DNA from: DASYKS01 sp031404815
GTDB lineage: Bacteria > Acidobacteriota > Thermoanaerobaculia > Multivoradales > UBA5704
Direction of reading: 5' to 3'
Assembly (NCBI GenBank): GCA_031404815.1
Contig: JANNIH010000154.1
Location: forward strand, 62,001 to 126,000
DNA length: 64,000 nucleotides
Below the pieces are notes generated by a model that made no database searches, had not been told where the DNA came from, and was given only the letters and a program-made list of their open reading frames with translations. Numbering within the stretch: position 1 is the first letter of the stretch; each line of letters opens with the position of its first letter. This document shows positions 42,607 through 51,658 of this stretch, in pieces. The translations under genes were made by a program, and so were the position numbers.

Positions 42607-43884
42607 ATGAGCACGGCGAGCCTCGAAGTCGCGGAACCGGAACATTCGAGGTCAGGCGTTCCAAGCTTCGACCTCGAAGCCGTGCGGGCGCAGTTTCCGA
42701 TCCTTAAGGAGACGGTCCGCGGCCGGCCACTGGTCTACCTCGACAATGCCGCAACGACCCAAAAGCCCGAGCGGGTGATCGCGGCGGTTGCGGACTGCTA
42801 TCGCCATTTCTACGCCAACGTCGCCCGCGGCGTACACACCTTGGCCGAGCGCGCGACCGACGCCTTCGAGACTGCCCGAAGGACGGTCGCGCGGTTCGTC
42901 GGTGCCGAGAGCGCCGATGAGATCGTTTTCGTCCGCGGCACCACCGAGGCGATCAATCTGGTCGCCGGCAGCTGGGGTCACGCGAACGTCGGGCCGGGCG
43001 ACGAGATCCTGATCACCGCGCTCGAGCACCACGCGAATTTGATCCCCTGGCAGCGACTCTGCGCCGAAAAAGGGGCGAAGCTGGTCGTCGCGCCGATCAA
43101 CGTTCGCGGCGAGGTGCCGCTCGAGGCGTTCGAAGAACAACTCTCGAAGCGGACCCGCCTCGCCGCCGTCGCCCACGTCTCGAACGTCCTCGGCACCGTG
43201 CTGCCGATTGCGGAGATGGCCGAGCGTGCCCATGCGGTCGGCGCGCTTCTCTTGGTCGATGGGGCGCAGGCGGCGCCGCACGTCAACCTGGATGTCCGAA
43301 CGCTCGGCTGCGATTTTTACGCCTTCTCCGGCCACAAGGTCTACGGTCCGAGCGGCATCGGCGTGCTCTGGGCGCGGCGCGAGGTCCTCGCGGCCATGCC
43401 GCCGTGGCAGACCGGCGGCGGCATTGTTACGCGCGTCACCTTCGAGGAGAGCGAGTATGTCGATCCGCCGAGCCGCTTCGAGCCCGGCACCCTGAACCTG
43501 GAAGGAGTGGTCGGTCTGGGGGCGGCGCTGGAATTTCTCGGCGAGATCGGGCGAGAAAACGTTGCGAATTGGGAGAGCTCTTTGGTCGAATATGCGCTCG
43601 ACCGCCTAGAAATGATTCCGCATCTCCGCCTGCTCGGCGCTCCGAAAGAGAGAGCGTCGGCGATCTCGTTTGTGCTCGAGGGGGTCCATTCCCATGACGT
43701 TGGAACGGTTCTCGACACGCAGGGAGTTGCGGTGCGGGTCGGCCACCTGTGCGCCCAGCCGTTGATGGCGGGCTTGGGGATCGCCACGGCGGTGCGCGTG
43801 TCGTTCGCCTGCTACAACACGGTGGCCGAGATCGACGCCCTCGCCTCCGGCTTGCGGAAGGCTCGGGAGATCTTTCTCCGATGA
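42607..43884 (+). CDS. sufS: cysteine desulfurase SufS
   Basis: A 425-residue PLP enzyme that takes sulfur from cysteine for cluster assembly. Motifs: YLDNAATTQKP, the PLP-binding Lys in FSGHKVYGPSGIG, and the active-site Cys in VRVGHLCAQPL, where Leu replaces the second His of the usual GHHCAQ. It starts 5 bp after sufD and overlaps sufU by ATGA. Confidence 0.96.
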   Translation: MSTASLEVAEPEHSRSGVPSFDLEAVRAQFPILKETVRGRPLVYLDNAATTQKPERVIAAVADCYRHFYANVARGVHTLAERATDAFETARRTVARFVGAESADEIVFVRGTTEAINLVAGSWGHANVGPGDEILITALEHHANLIPWQRLCAEKGAKLVVAPINVRGEVPLEAFEEQLSKRTRLAAVAHVSNVLGTVLPIAEMAERAHAVGALLLVDGAQAAPHVNLDVRTLGCDFYAFSGHKVYGPSGIGVLWARREVLAAMPPWQTGGGIVTRVTFEESEYVDPPSRFEPGTLNLEGVVGLGAALEFLGEIGRENVANWESSLVEYALDRLEMIPHLRLLGAPKERASAISFVLEGVHSHDVGTVLDTQGVAVRVGHLCAQPLMAGLGIATAVRVSFACYNTVAEIDALASGLRKAREIFLR

Positions 43885-44378
43885 GCCTTGGCCACGACGA
43901 CCTGCGCGATCTCTATCAGGACCTGATCCTGGATCACACCCGCAAGCCGCGGAACTTCCACGATCTACCGGCAGCGAACCGCCGCGCAGAAGGGCACAAC
44001 CCCCTGTGCGGTGATCGGGTGTCGTTGATGCTCGAGGTGCAGAACGATACGGTTCGGGCCGCGGCCTTTCAGGGTTCGGGCTGCGCGATCTCGGTCGCTT
44101 CGGCGTCGATGCTCACCGAGGCCGTCACCGGCAAGAGCACCGATGAGGTGCGGCGGTTGCTCGAGGCGTTCCTAAGGCAGGCCACCGGAAGCGGCTCGCC
44201 CGACCCGACCCAGTCCGTCGATCTGGGCAAATTGGAAGCGTTCGCCGGAGTGCGTGAGTTCCCCATGCGGGTCAAATGCGCAACCCTCGCCTGGCGGGCG
44301 CTCGAAGCGGCGCTCGCCACCGGCCAAAATGAAGCGAGAGAAGATGAAGTGAGAGCAAGTGAAGTGAGAACGGAGTGA
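43881..44378 (+). CDS. sufU: SufU sulfur-transfer protein
   Basis: A 165-residue IscU-like SufU. Its three conserved cysteines are in NPLCGD (Cys43), GSGCAIS (Cys68) and RVKCATLAW. An insertion between the second and third Cys (QATGSGSPDPTQSVDLGK) is the mark of SufU rather than IscU. It accepts sulfur from SufS through a zinc site. The tail carries repeated REDE/EVRA charges from a short duplication (gaagtgagag). Confidence 0.95.
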   Translation: MSLGHDDLRDLYQDLILDHTRKPRNFHDLPAANRRAEGHNPLCGDRVSLMLEVQNDTVRAAAFQGSGCAISVASASMLTEAVTGKSTDEVRRLLEAFLRQATGSGSPDPTQSVDLGKLEAFAGVREFPMRVKCATLAWRALEAALATGQNEAREDEVRASEVRTE

Positions 44379-44752
44379 GACACGTGATCGAAAGCCCACT
44401 GGCCGAGGTACCACCCGTGCTCCAAGAAGCGCCTGCGGCAAGGTCCGAGGCCGCGCTCGAGAACGCGGTGGTCGAGACCCTACAAACCATCTATGACCCC
44501 GAGATTCCGGTCAACATCTATGAACTCGGCCTGATCTATGATCTCGACGTTCAGCCCTCCGGGCACGTACACATCCAGATGACCTTGACCGCCCCCGCCT
44601 GCCCGGTTGCCGGAACCTTGCCCGGAGAAATCCAGGAGAAGGTCGCCGGGGTCGCCGGGGTGACGTCGGCCGAGGTCGAGCTGGTCTGGGAGCCGACCTG
44701 GGACCCGTCGCGAATGTCCGAGGCGGCTCGCTTGCAGCTGGGGATGTTTTGA
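44375..44752 (+). CDS. sufT: SufT-like MIP18 (DUF59) protein
   Basis: A 125-residue protein with the DUF59 core: TIYDPEIPVNIYELGLIYDL, then MTLTAPACPVAGTLP with the conserved Cys, ending VWEPTWDPSRMSEAARLQLG. SufT proteins help mature Fe-S proteins. The start is a GTG that overlaps the sufU stop. Confidence 0.93.
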   Translation: MRHVIESPLAEVPPVLQEAPAARSEAALENAVVETLQTIYDPEIPVNIYELGLIYDLDVQPSGHVHIQMTLTAPACPVAGTLPGEIQEKVAGVAGVTSAEVELVWEPTWDPSRMSEAARLQLGMF

Positions 44753-45492
44753 ACCTGAACCAACGCTCTCCTCTCCTTCTTCTAGGCACCGCCGCTCGTT
44801 GCGGAGTCAGCCTCGCGCTGGCGTTTGCGCTGACGGTGGGCTTGCTGATTGCCGGCCGGGTTGGCGGCGCCCAGGCGCAACCGATCGACGAAGATTTCCG
44901 CTACCACTGGGAACTGCGCAACTTCATCGGCCGGATCGCCAGCGCCTTCTTGCCCGGCCAGGGCGATGGCTCGTTGGTGTTCAAGACCGATCCGAACGGG
45001 CACCTCCGCTCAGAGCTGACCATCACTTCGCCAGACAGCGAGCGCGGAGATTACTTCCGCTATGGCTCGGAGGTGGAGGCCGACACCCTGCGGCCGGTCC
45101 GCGCCTGGAGTTCTTACCACTGGCGCGGCAAGACGAAGTCGAAGAACGAGTCGGTCGAGCGGCCGGGCGTCCTCGATATCGCCGCCGGGATCTACTCGAT
45201 CCGGAGAGATCCGCCGAAAACGACGCGCCGGATCGAGATCTGGTCGGATGGCAAGACCTACCCGGTCGAAATCGTCCCGCAAGGGATCAAGCAACGGGTG
45301 ATCTCCGGACGCCGGGTCAACGCGCGCCACTTCATCATCCGCGGTTTTGATGCTCCCGACCAGCGGCGCTGGAAAGGGCGGCTGGAACTCTGGCTCTCGG
45401 CCGACTCTACGGCGAAGCCGATCGAGATCATGCTCTCGCGCAATCTCGCCGATGTGCGACTCGAGCTTAAAACCTCGGCAGTGGCCAAGTGA
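44749..45492 (+). CDS. DUF3108 family secreted protein
   Basis: A 247-residue protein with a signal peptide (residues 1-42, a long hydrophobic run ending GGAQAQ) and a beta-rich body (GHLRSELTITSP, VEADTLRPVRAWSSYHWRGK) typical of DUF3108. This is a periplasmic, possibly lipid-handling fold of unknown function. The start is probably the TTG at 44749, overlapping sufT. It overlaps the next gene by 4 bp. Confidence 0.7.
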   Translation: MNLNQRSPLLLLGTAARCGVSLALAFALTVGLLIAGRVGGAQAQPIDEDFRYHWELRNFIGRIASAFLPGQGDGSLVFKTDPNGHLRSELTITSPDSERGDYFRYGSEVEADTLRPVRAWSSYHWRGKTKSKNESVERPGVLDIAAGIYSIRRDPPKTTRRIEIWSDGKTYPVEIVPQGIKQRVISGRRVNARHFIIRGFDAPDQRRWKGRLELWLSADSTAKPIEIMLSRNLADVRLELKTSAVAK

Positions 45493-46796
45493 TCGGCGCC
45501 ATGGCCCGGATCTGCCGCTCATTGTCGATCCTGGCCGCCACGGCGCTTTCCGGCCTCTCGTTCCTGGCCGCCGGTTGCCGTGAACCCCTGCCGCCCCCCC
45601 TGCCCTCCGATCTCGTGTCGATCGATCCCCCGGCGCTTCCCGGTTCGATGGGGGCAAGCCTGGCAAGAGTGGCAGGCACACCGCTGCTCTCCTGGCTCGA
45701 ACCGGTGCCGGGTTCGACCGACCCAGGCGCCGGCACCGAGCGCTGGCGCATACGGACCTCACGGTTCAGTGAGTCGTCTTGGGTACCACCGGTGACGGTG
45801 GCGGAGGGGCCTGATCTGTTCGCCAACTGGGCCGATTTTCCTGCCGTCGGAGCGGTCGGAACTCCCGGTGGCACCGGTGGAACCTCGGCGGTCGCGCACT
45901 GGCTCGCCGTTTCCGGCCCAGACAAGTACGCCTATTCGATCGCGCTTGCCGGTACGAAGGATGGAGGGGCGACCTGGAATCCACTGGGCTGGTTGCCCAA
46001 GGATCGCACGGCAGCCGAGCACGGCTTCGTCTCTTGGCTGCCCGAGGCTGGACCTGGGAACGGCTTGCGCGCCTTCTGGCTCGACGGGCGTGGCATGCCG
46101 GCGGGAGGACCGATGACCCTTCGGTCGGCAACGGTCGATCCGGAGCGGGGCTCGACGGGAGAAGAGTTGCTCGACGATCGGGTCTGCGACTGTTGTCAGA
46201 CCGATGCCGCCATGACCTCCGAAGGGCCGATCGTGGTCTACCGTGACCGCTCGTCGGAGGAGATTCGCGACATCGCGATTCGGCGTCGTACTCAGGAGGG
46301 CTGGAGCCCGCCGAAGCTCGTCCACGCCGACGGCTGGCACATCGCCGGATGCCCGGTCAACGGCCCGGCGGTCGCGGCGCTCGACAGGAGGGTGGCGGTT
46401 GCCTGGTTTACCGGTGCACCCACCCCGCGCGTGTTGCTCGCGTTCTCGAACGATGCCGGCGCGACGTTTTCGCCACCGATTCCGGTCGACACCGAGTCGC
46501 CGCTCGGGAGAGTCGACCTGGTGCTCGACCGGGAAGGGCGCGCAATGGTCGCCTGGCTTGGGCATGAGCCCGGAGCGAACGAGCGCGCAGTGCTCCGGCT
46601 GCAACGGCTTCCACCTACCGGCCCGGCGGGTCCGGCGATCACGATCGCCACCACCGCCTCGGGGCGGGCGAGCGGATTTCCGCGCCTATTGCTCGACGAC
46701 CTGCACCTGGTGGTTGGATGGACCGAGCCCGGTTCACCCGGTCGGCTGCACGCCTCAAGGCTGGGATTGGGGCGTTTGGATCAGGCGACGCCGTAG
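45489..46796 (+). CDS. lipoprotein with BNR/sialidase-like beta-propeller
   Basis: A 435-residue protein. The N-terminus ends in the lipobox LSFLAAGC, so it is probably lipid-anchored. The body is beta-propeller-like, with BNR-type loops (GTKDGGATWNPLGWLP, FSNDAGATFSPPIPV). A conserved cluster DRVCDCCQTDAAM, followed by RDRSSEEIRDIAIRR, marks a family of outer-membrane-linked propellers. Function unknown. It overlaps the DUF3108 gene and converges on the RDD gene with a 16-bp 3' overlap. Confidence 0.7.
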   Translation: MIGAMARICRSLSILAATALSGLSFLAAGCREPLPPPLPSDLVSIDPPALPGSMGASLARVAGTPLLSWLEPVPGSTDPGAGTERWRIRTSRFSESSWVPPVTVAEGPDLFANWADFPAVGAVGTPGGTGGTSAVAHWLAVSGPDKYAYSIALAGTKDGGATWNPLGWLPKDRTAAEHGFVSWLPEAGPGNGLRAFWLDGRGMPAGGPMTLRSATVDPERGSTGEELLDDRVCDCCQTDAAMTSEGPIVVYRDRSSEEIRDIAIRRRTQEGWSPPKLVHADGWHIAGCPVNGPAVAALDRRVAVAWFTGAPTPRVLLAFSNDAGATFSPPIPVDTESPLGRVDLVLDREGRAMVAWLGHEPGANERAVLRLQRLPPTGPAGPAITIATTASGRASGFPRLLLDDLHLVVGWTEPGSPGRLHASRLGLGRLDQATP

Positions 46797-47524
46797 TCGG
46801 AATCGCCGTCCACGGCGCCGTTCGCGCGCAGCGTGATCGAACCGCTCAGCCAGTCGGTGAGCGAGCGGCCGCGCAAGGCAAGCCAGACCGGCAGACCGAG
46901 CAGAGCCGTCGCGATCAAGCCGCCCAGCCAGCGGCGCGCGGTCTGGTCGAAGGTCAGCGCCTGGCCGTCGCGATCCCGGGCGATCGTCCTCATCCAACCC
47001 ATGCCGAGCGTCTGGCCCCAGAAAGCGAGTGGAATTACGGTGTAGAGAAACGAGAACGCGGCGAGGAAGAGCGCGAACGGTGCGGCATGGGCGAGAGCCG
47101 GGCGAATGCCCAACGCCCTCACACCGATCAATGCGACGACCAGCACCGCAGCGTGGACGATCAGGTCCGCGGCGCCGGCGACCCAGCGCTCGCGCCCGGA
47201 AGGGAAGACCGAGAGGTCGGCCGTGGCGTCGCTTTCGTCATCCGGTTCGTTCGGAGCTTCGGTCGAGTGCCGCGAGGGGACCGCTTTGGGATACCGGGCC
47301 GTTGCTACCGGCTCGTCGAATGGGAGAAGATCGCTCGCCATTGGAGCTGCGGCCTTCGTGGCCACTTTCGGACGAGGGTCAGGCCCAGGGTCGGCTCGAG
47401 GCTCCACCTTTTGCGGGGAGGAGCGCAAGTCGAAACTAAGGGAGGTGTCAGGCGAGCCGAGAGGAAGATCGAACAGCACAGGCTCGTCCGGCGGCAGCTT
47501 GGAACCCCGGCCGGAGCGCGCCAT
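46781..47524 (-). CDS. RDD family membrane protein
   Basis: A 247-residue protein with about 105 disordered Pro/Asp-rich residues followed by an RDD domain. The domain starts at RERWVAGAADLIVHAAVLVVAL, contains QTLGMGWMRTIARDRDG and has three membrane helices. RDD proteins are poorly understood membrane proteins, some proposed to transport ions. The ATG overlaps the upstream TPR gene's TAA by one base. Confidence 0.78.
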   Translation of the reverse strand: MARSGRGSKLPPDEPVLFDLPLGSPDTSLSFDLRSSPQKVEPRADPGPDPRPKVATKAAAPMASDLLPFDEPVATARYPKAVPSRHSTEAPNEPDDESDATADLSVFPSGRERWVAGAADLIVHAAVLVVALIGVRALGIRPALAHAAPFALFLAAFSFLYTVIPLAFWGQTLGMGWMRTIARDRDGQALTFDQTARRWLGGLIATALLGLPVWLALRGRSLTDWLSGSITLRANGAVDGDSDYGVA

Positions 47525-49542
47525 TAGCGGAACCGAAGATACTTGACGTAGATCCGGTAGAGCAGGTCCGGCTCTCGCGTCTGGTAGACCTCTGCAAACT
47601 CGAGGTTGCGCCGCAGCTCCGGGTCGTTTTGGGACAGCTTGGCAGCCTCGCGAAGCTGCTCCACACCCTTGACCGGATTCGTTCGTTGAAGTTCGCGCAA
47701 CCCGAGGTTGTAGTGGCTGTCGATCAGCATCCGGTCGATATCAGGCCCCGGCGAGGACTCTCGCAGCCGCCAGAGCTGTGGCAAGAGCAGGTCCCACTCA
47801 TGGTCATGGAACAGCTGGATCTGCGCAGCGATCGGCAGCAATTGTCGCTTGGAGTCCTCAAACAGCTCGGCATCCGTGCCTTCGAGCGGGGCGATCTCCG
47901 ATCCCTCCTTGAACCGCTCGGCCGCCAGCAGGTAGGCCCGCGAGGTGTAGGCCTCCCGAGCCTGGTTGAGCGCTTGGTCGCGCACGGCCGCCTGCTCGGG
48001 CGACGGGCCGATCGGTTCGGCCGGCGCCGTTGGGGCCTCCCAAGCTTTGACCAGGTCGCGAGCTTCTCCAAATAGCGGATCGCTCGGCGGGATCCTCTTC
48101 AGCTGGGCGATCGCGATTTCCGTCTTGCCCTGCTCGTGGAGTTTTTTCGCCCGCGCGATCGCGTCGGAGGAGGGAGCCTGGGTGGGCGTTTCATTCTCGG
48201 AATTGGGGAACAGGCGATCCCAGTTCTGGAACAGGAACCAGCCCGCGACCAGCACCAGCGCGAGCACCCCGGCACCGATAAGGAGAAACTTTCGCTTCCC
48301 TTGGGCCGGGCCGGTGGCAGGAGAGGCGGCTTCCGCAACCTTGCCTTTCCGTTCCTTGCGGGGCTGAGCAGCCGCTCCTTCGGGCGGCACGAGGATCTCT
48401 TCTTTGAGATCGACCGGTGCCGGGCTGTCGAAGCCCGAGCCCAGAGGTTCGAGCGCATCGCCGCTTCGTGCCGGAGATCGCGGAGTGGGTGCCTGGCCGG
48501 CCTCCAGAAGCTGCAGCTGCTCTTGTGCCGCCAGGTGAGTTGGCTGCAACTCAAGCACCCGCTCGAACGCTTTGCGCGCCGCAGGAAGATCCCCGGCTTC
48601 GCCGGCTGACAAGCCGTCATGGAAGATCTCTTCGACTTGGCGTTCGCTCTCCGCCTTGAGACGGCGAGCCCGCTCGATGCGCCGCGCGGCCTCGTCATGG
48701 TCGATGTCGATCAGGAAGATCCGCGACCAGGAGTCGATCGCGCCTTGCGGATCTCCCTGTCCGAAGGCCGCGTCTCCCTCGGCGAGCAGTTGGGCGATCC
48801 GCCGGTCGCTCTCAGAGGCGAAGGTTTGAGCCGGCGGGGAGGCGGGTGTTGCCTGCAGGAGAGGTAGGTCCGACGGAGTGTTGCCTTCCAGGGTGAAGAA
48901 CGACGCCTCGTCGAGGGGGGCTCCACCTCCCGCGAGTGCGCGGGAGAGTTCCCCAACCTCGGGATGATCGGGATCGAGCGATCGCGCCTTGTCGAGATGG
49001 CGTACCGCCTCCGCGGTCTCTCCGGCGGCGAGAGACGACCGCGCAGCGGCGACGAACTTCGCCACGTACGGCGCCGACTCCAGCTTCTCCTGCGCCATCC
49101 CCGCGAGCTGGCCGAGGCTCGGGTCGGCGGCCAACGCTGCGCCCTCCTGATGAGCCCGAGCCACCAGCTCGGCGTACCGGCGTTCGGCGAACAGCTGCTC
49201 AAGCTCGTCGCGGAGGCCGCCACGCGCAGCATCCGAGCTGTCGAACCCGCCGAGATCATCCAGCGCGGGCAAGAAGCCGAGCTCGTCCTCGGCCCCACCA
49301 GCCACCCCGCCCGGCATCAGGTCGGCGAGCGCTTCGTGCGAGAGCGCACCGGGGTTGGCATGGATCCGCTCCTGAAGGTGCCGTGCCGGCTCGAATTGCG
49401 AGTCCATCCGCAACACGAAATCGCAGCCGAGCAAGGCTTCCTGTCGGTTGCCGGCAATCGCCAAGTCGAGCGTCTGCTCGAAGGTGGCGACGATTCGCTG
49501 CTTGACGTCGTTGCCGAGCGCTGGGTTGCCGGGATAGTTCAT
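47524..49542 (-). CDS. TPR-rich membrane protein
   Basis: A 672-residue protein. Two TPR blocks (about 10-350 and 470-672; ARKAFERVLELQPTHLAAQ is one unit) flank a single membrane helix at about 415-440 (RKFLLIGAGVLALVLVAGWFL). Low-complexity linkers surround the helix. The predicted topology, one TPR block on each side of the membrane, suggests a trans-membrane scaffold or assembly factor. It is coupled to the RDD gene. Confidence 0.75.
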   Translation of the reverse strand: MNYPGNPALGNDVKQRIVATFEQTLDLAIAGNRQEALLGCDFVLRMDSQFEPARHLQERIHANPGALSHEALADLMPGGVAGGAEDELGFLPALDDLGGFDSSDAARGGLRDELEQLFAERRYAELVARAHQEGAALAADPSLGQLAGMAQEKLESAPYVAKFVAAARSSLAAGETAEAVRHLDKARSLDPDHPEVGELSRALAGGGAPLDEASFFTLEGNTPSDLPLLQATPASPPAQTFASESDRRIAQLLAEGDAAFGQGDPQGAIDSWSRIFLIDIDHDEAARRIERARRLKAESERQVEEIFHDGLSAGEAGDLPAARKAFERVLELQPTHLAAQEQLQLLEAGQAPTPRSPARSGDALEPLGSGFDSPAPVDLKEEILVPPEGAAAQPRKERKGKVAEAASPATGPAQGKRKFLLIGAGVLALVLVAGWFLFQNWDRLFPNSENETPTQAPSSDAIARAKKLHEQGKTEIAIAQLKRIPPSDPLFGEARDLVKAWEAPTAPAEPIGPSPEQAAVRDQALNQAREAYTSRAYLLAAERFKEGSEIAPLEGTDAELFEDSKRQLLPIAAQIQLFHDHEWDLLLPQLWRLRESSPGPDIDRMLIDSHYNLGLRELQRTNPVKGVEQLREAAKLSQNDPELRRNLEFAEVYQTREPDLLYRIYVKYLRFR

Positions 49543-49590
49543 CTCAGTAGGGAGGGCGCCGTTTTGGACCGCTGGTTTGGAAACCGGAGT

Positions 49591-51522
49591 CTATCCTAGC
49601 AAAGCGGAGAGAGCGGGCCAAGGGCGCCTCTCCGCCTCCTGGGCTTGGTATTCCAGGCGATACAGGCGATGGTAGATGCCGCGGAGGGCGAGCAGCTCCT
49701 GATGGGTTCCCTGTTCGCGCAGCTCGCCTTTATGCAGGACCAAGATCTTGTCTGCCCGCTGAATCGTCGAAAGGCGATGTGCGATGACCAGGCTGGTCCG
49801 GCCGACCAGCAGGCGCATAAGCGCCGCTTGAATGCGCTGCTCGGTCTCGGTGTCGATCGAAGAGGTTGCTTCATCGAGGATCAACACCCGAGGGTCGAAG
49901 GCGAGGGCCCGGGCGAACGCCACCAGCTGTTTCTGCCCAACCGAGAGCCCTGCGCCGCGCTCCTGGACCTCCGTATCGAATCCGTGCGGAAGTCGCTCGA
50001 TGAATTCGAGGGCATGGACTTCCCCGGCGGCCCAACGCAGCCGCGCTTCGTCGATCGACGGCTCGCCGAGCCGGATGTTGGCGCCGATCGAGCCCGAGAA
50101 GAGGAAAACATCCTGGAGCACCAGAGCGATACTCCGCCGCAGCTCGCGGAGGTCCCAATCGCGGACATCGACGCCGTCCATCCGCACAGCGCCCTCTTGG
50201 ACGTCGTAAAAGCGAAGCAAGAGGTTGGCCAGAGTGCTCTTGCCCGCGCCGGTGTGGCCGACCACGGCGACTGTCTGGCCGGGCTCGATGCGAAAGGAGA
50301 TGTTGCGCAGCACCGGCTCGCCGGGTTTGTAGGCGAACACCACCCGGTCGAGTTCGATCGTTCCTTCGACTTCGCTCAGGGTGCGGGTTTCTCCGGGTCG
50401 GTAGGGTTTCTCCGGACTGGTGATCGTCACCGGTGTATCGATCAGCTCGAAGATGCGCTCGGACGCGGCCATCGCACCCTGCAAGATGTTGTACTTCTCG
50501 GCCAGGTCGGAGAGCGGCTGATAGAACCGCTGGGCGTACTGGAAGAACGCGACCAGCGCTCCGACCGAGGCGAACCCGGAAGTGACCCGGCCGCCGCCGT
50601 ACCAGAGCAGCAGGCCGAGACCGAGCGTGCTGACCAGCTCGACACCGGGGAAGAAGACCGCGTAGTAGTAGATCGAGCGGATATTCGCCACCCGGTGCTC
50701 GTCGTTGATCGCGCTGAACCGACGATCCGCTTCGGCCTCACGGCCGAACAGCTGGATCACCGACATGCCGGTGATGTGCTCCTGGAGGAACGTGTTGATC
50801 CGAGCGATCTTCACCCGGACCTCGCGAAAGCTGCGCTGCACCCGCGAGCGAAACCAGAAAGTGAGCATAAACAGGAGCGGCACGATCGCGAACGCGATCA
50901 GAGCCAACCGCCAATCGAGCCAGAACAGCACACAGACGATGCCGGCAAGGACCACGAGGTCACCGAAAGCGGCCACCAGGCCTGCCGCGAAAAGCTCGTT
51001 CAGGGCGTCGACATCCGTGGTCACGCGAGTGACCAGGCGGCCTACCGGGTTGGCGTCGAAATAGGCGATCGACGAACTCTGGAGTCGGCCGAAGATCTGC
51101 CCCCGCAGGTCCCGCATGATGTATTGACCCATAACCTGCATCACCCGTCCCTGCCAGTAGGTGCAAACGAACGCGAGCAGGATCGAGATCAGGAAAACCC
51201 CGGCGATCGCCGCGAGCCCCTCCAGGCGTACTGCGCCGGGCTCGATCCCGCGGAGCTTCATCGCCTCGTAGACGGCGACCGCTGCGGGAGAGATGCTGCC
51301 GGCCGCACCAGGGGGGCGAACGAACAGGTCGATCGCAATCGAGGTCGCGAGCGGCCCGACCAGTTGGAGCAGCGAGCCCCCAAGGATCAGAGCTACCGCT
51401 GCCAGGGTCATCCCTCGGTAAGGCCGGACATAGCCCAGCAGCCGACGCATCAGCCGGGAGTCGTACGACTTCTCGATCGCCTCCTCGGCGTGGGGATCGG
51501 CGGCCATATGGAGCCGAAACAT
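49591..51522 (-). CDS. MsbA/multidrug-type ABC exporter
   Basis: A 643-residue half-transporter. The membrane domain (about 25-340) has six helices with an extended first loop. The ATPase domain has Walker A VVGHTGAGKSTL, a noncanonical signature LSVGQKQLVAFARALA, and Walker B RVLILDEATSSIDTET. It is probably a homodimeric exporter of lipids or drugs. It starts 136 bp from pilT, divergently. Confidence 0.88.
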   Translation of the reverse strand: MFRLHMAADPHAEEAIEKSYDSRLMRRLLGYVRPYRGMTLAAVALILGGSLLQLVGPLATSIAIDLFVRPPGAAGSISPAAVAVYEAMKLRGIEPGAVRLEGLAAIAGVFLISILLAFVCTYWQGRVMQVMGQYIMRDLRGQIFGRLQSSSIAYFDANPVGRLVTRVTTDVDALNELFAAGLVAAFGDLVVLAGIVCVLFWLDWRLALIAFAIVPLLFMLTFWFRSRVQRSFREVRVKIARINTFLQEHITGMSVIQLFGREAEADRRFSAINDEHRVANIRSIYYYAVFFPGVELVSTLGLGLLLWYGGGRVTSGFASVGALVAFFQYAQRFYQPLSDLAEKYNILQGAMAASERIFELIDTPVTITSPEKPYRPGETRTLSEVEGTIELDRVVFAYKPGEPVLRNISFRIEPGQTVAVVGHTGAGKSTLANLLLRFYDVQEGAVRMDGVDVRDWDLRELRRSIALVLQDVFLFSGSIGANIRLGEPSIDEARLRWAAGEVHALEFIERLPHGFDTEVQERGAGLSVGQKQLVAFARALAFDPRVLILDEATSSIDTETEQRIQAALMRLLVGRTSLVIAHRLSTIQRADKILVLHKGELREQGTHQELLALRGIYHRLYRLEYQAQEAERRPWPALSALLG

Positions 51523-51658
51523 ACTAGAGGAGGCGCCTCCGGGGGGAATCGACGACCCTAAGACCGTCGAACTTATTCTCTTTGGTCGATCTTCTGAATG
51601 GTGTAGAATCCGGTTGCTTGGAACCCCTAAGTCTTAGGATCGAAGGAGTTGCACCCTT

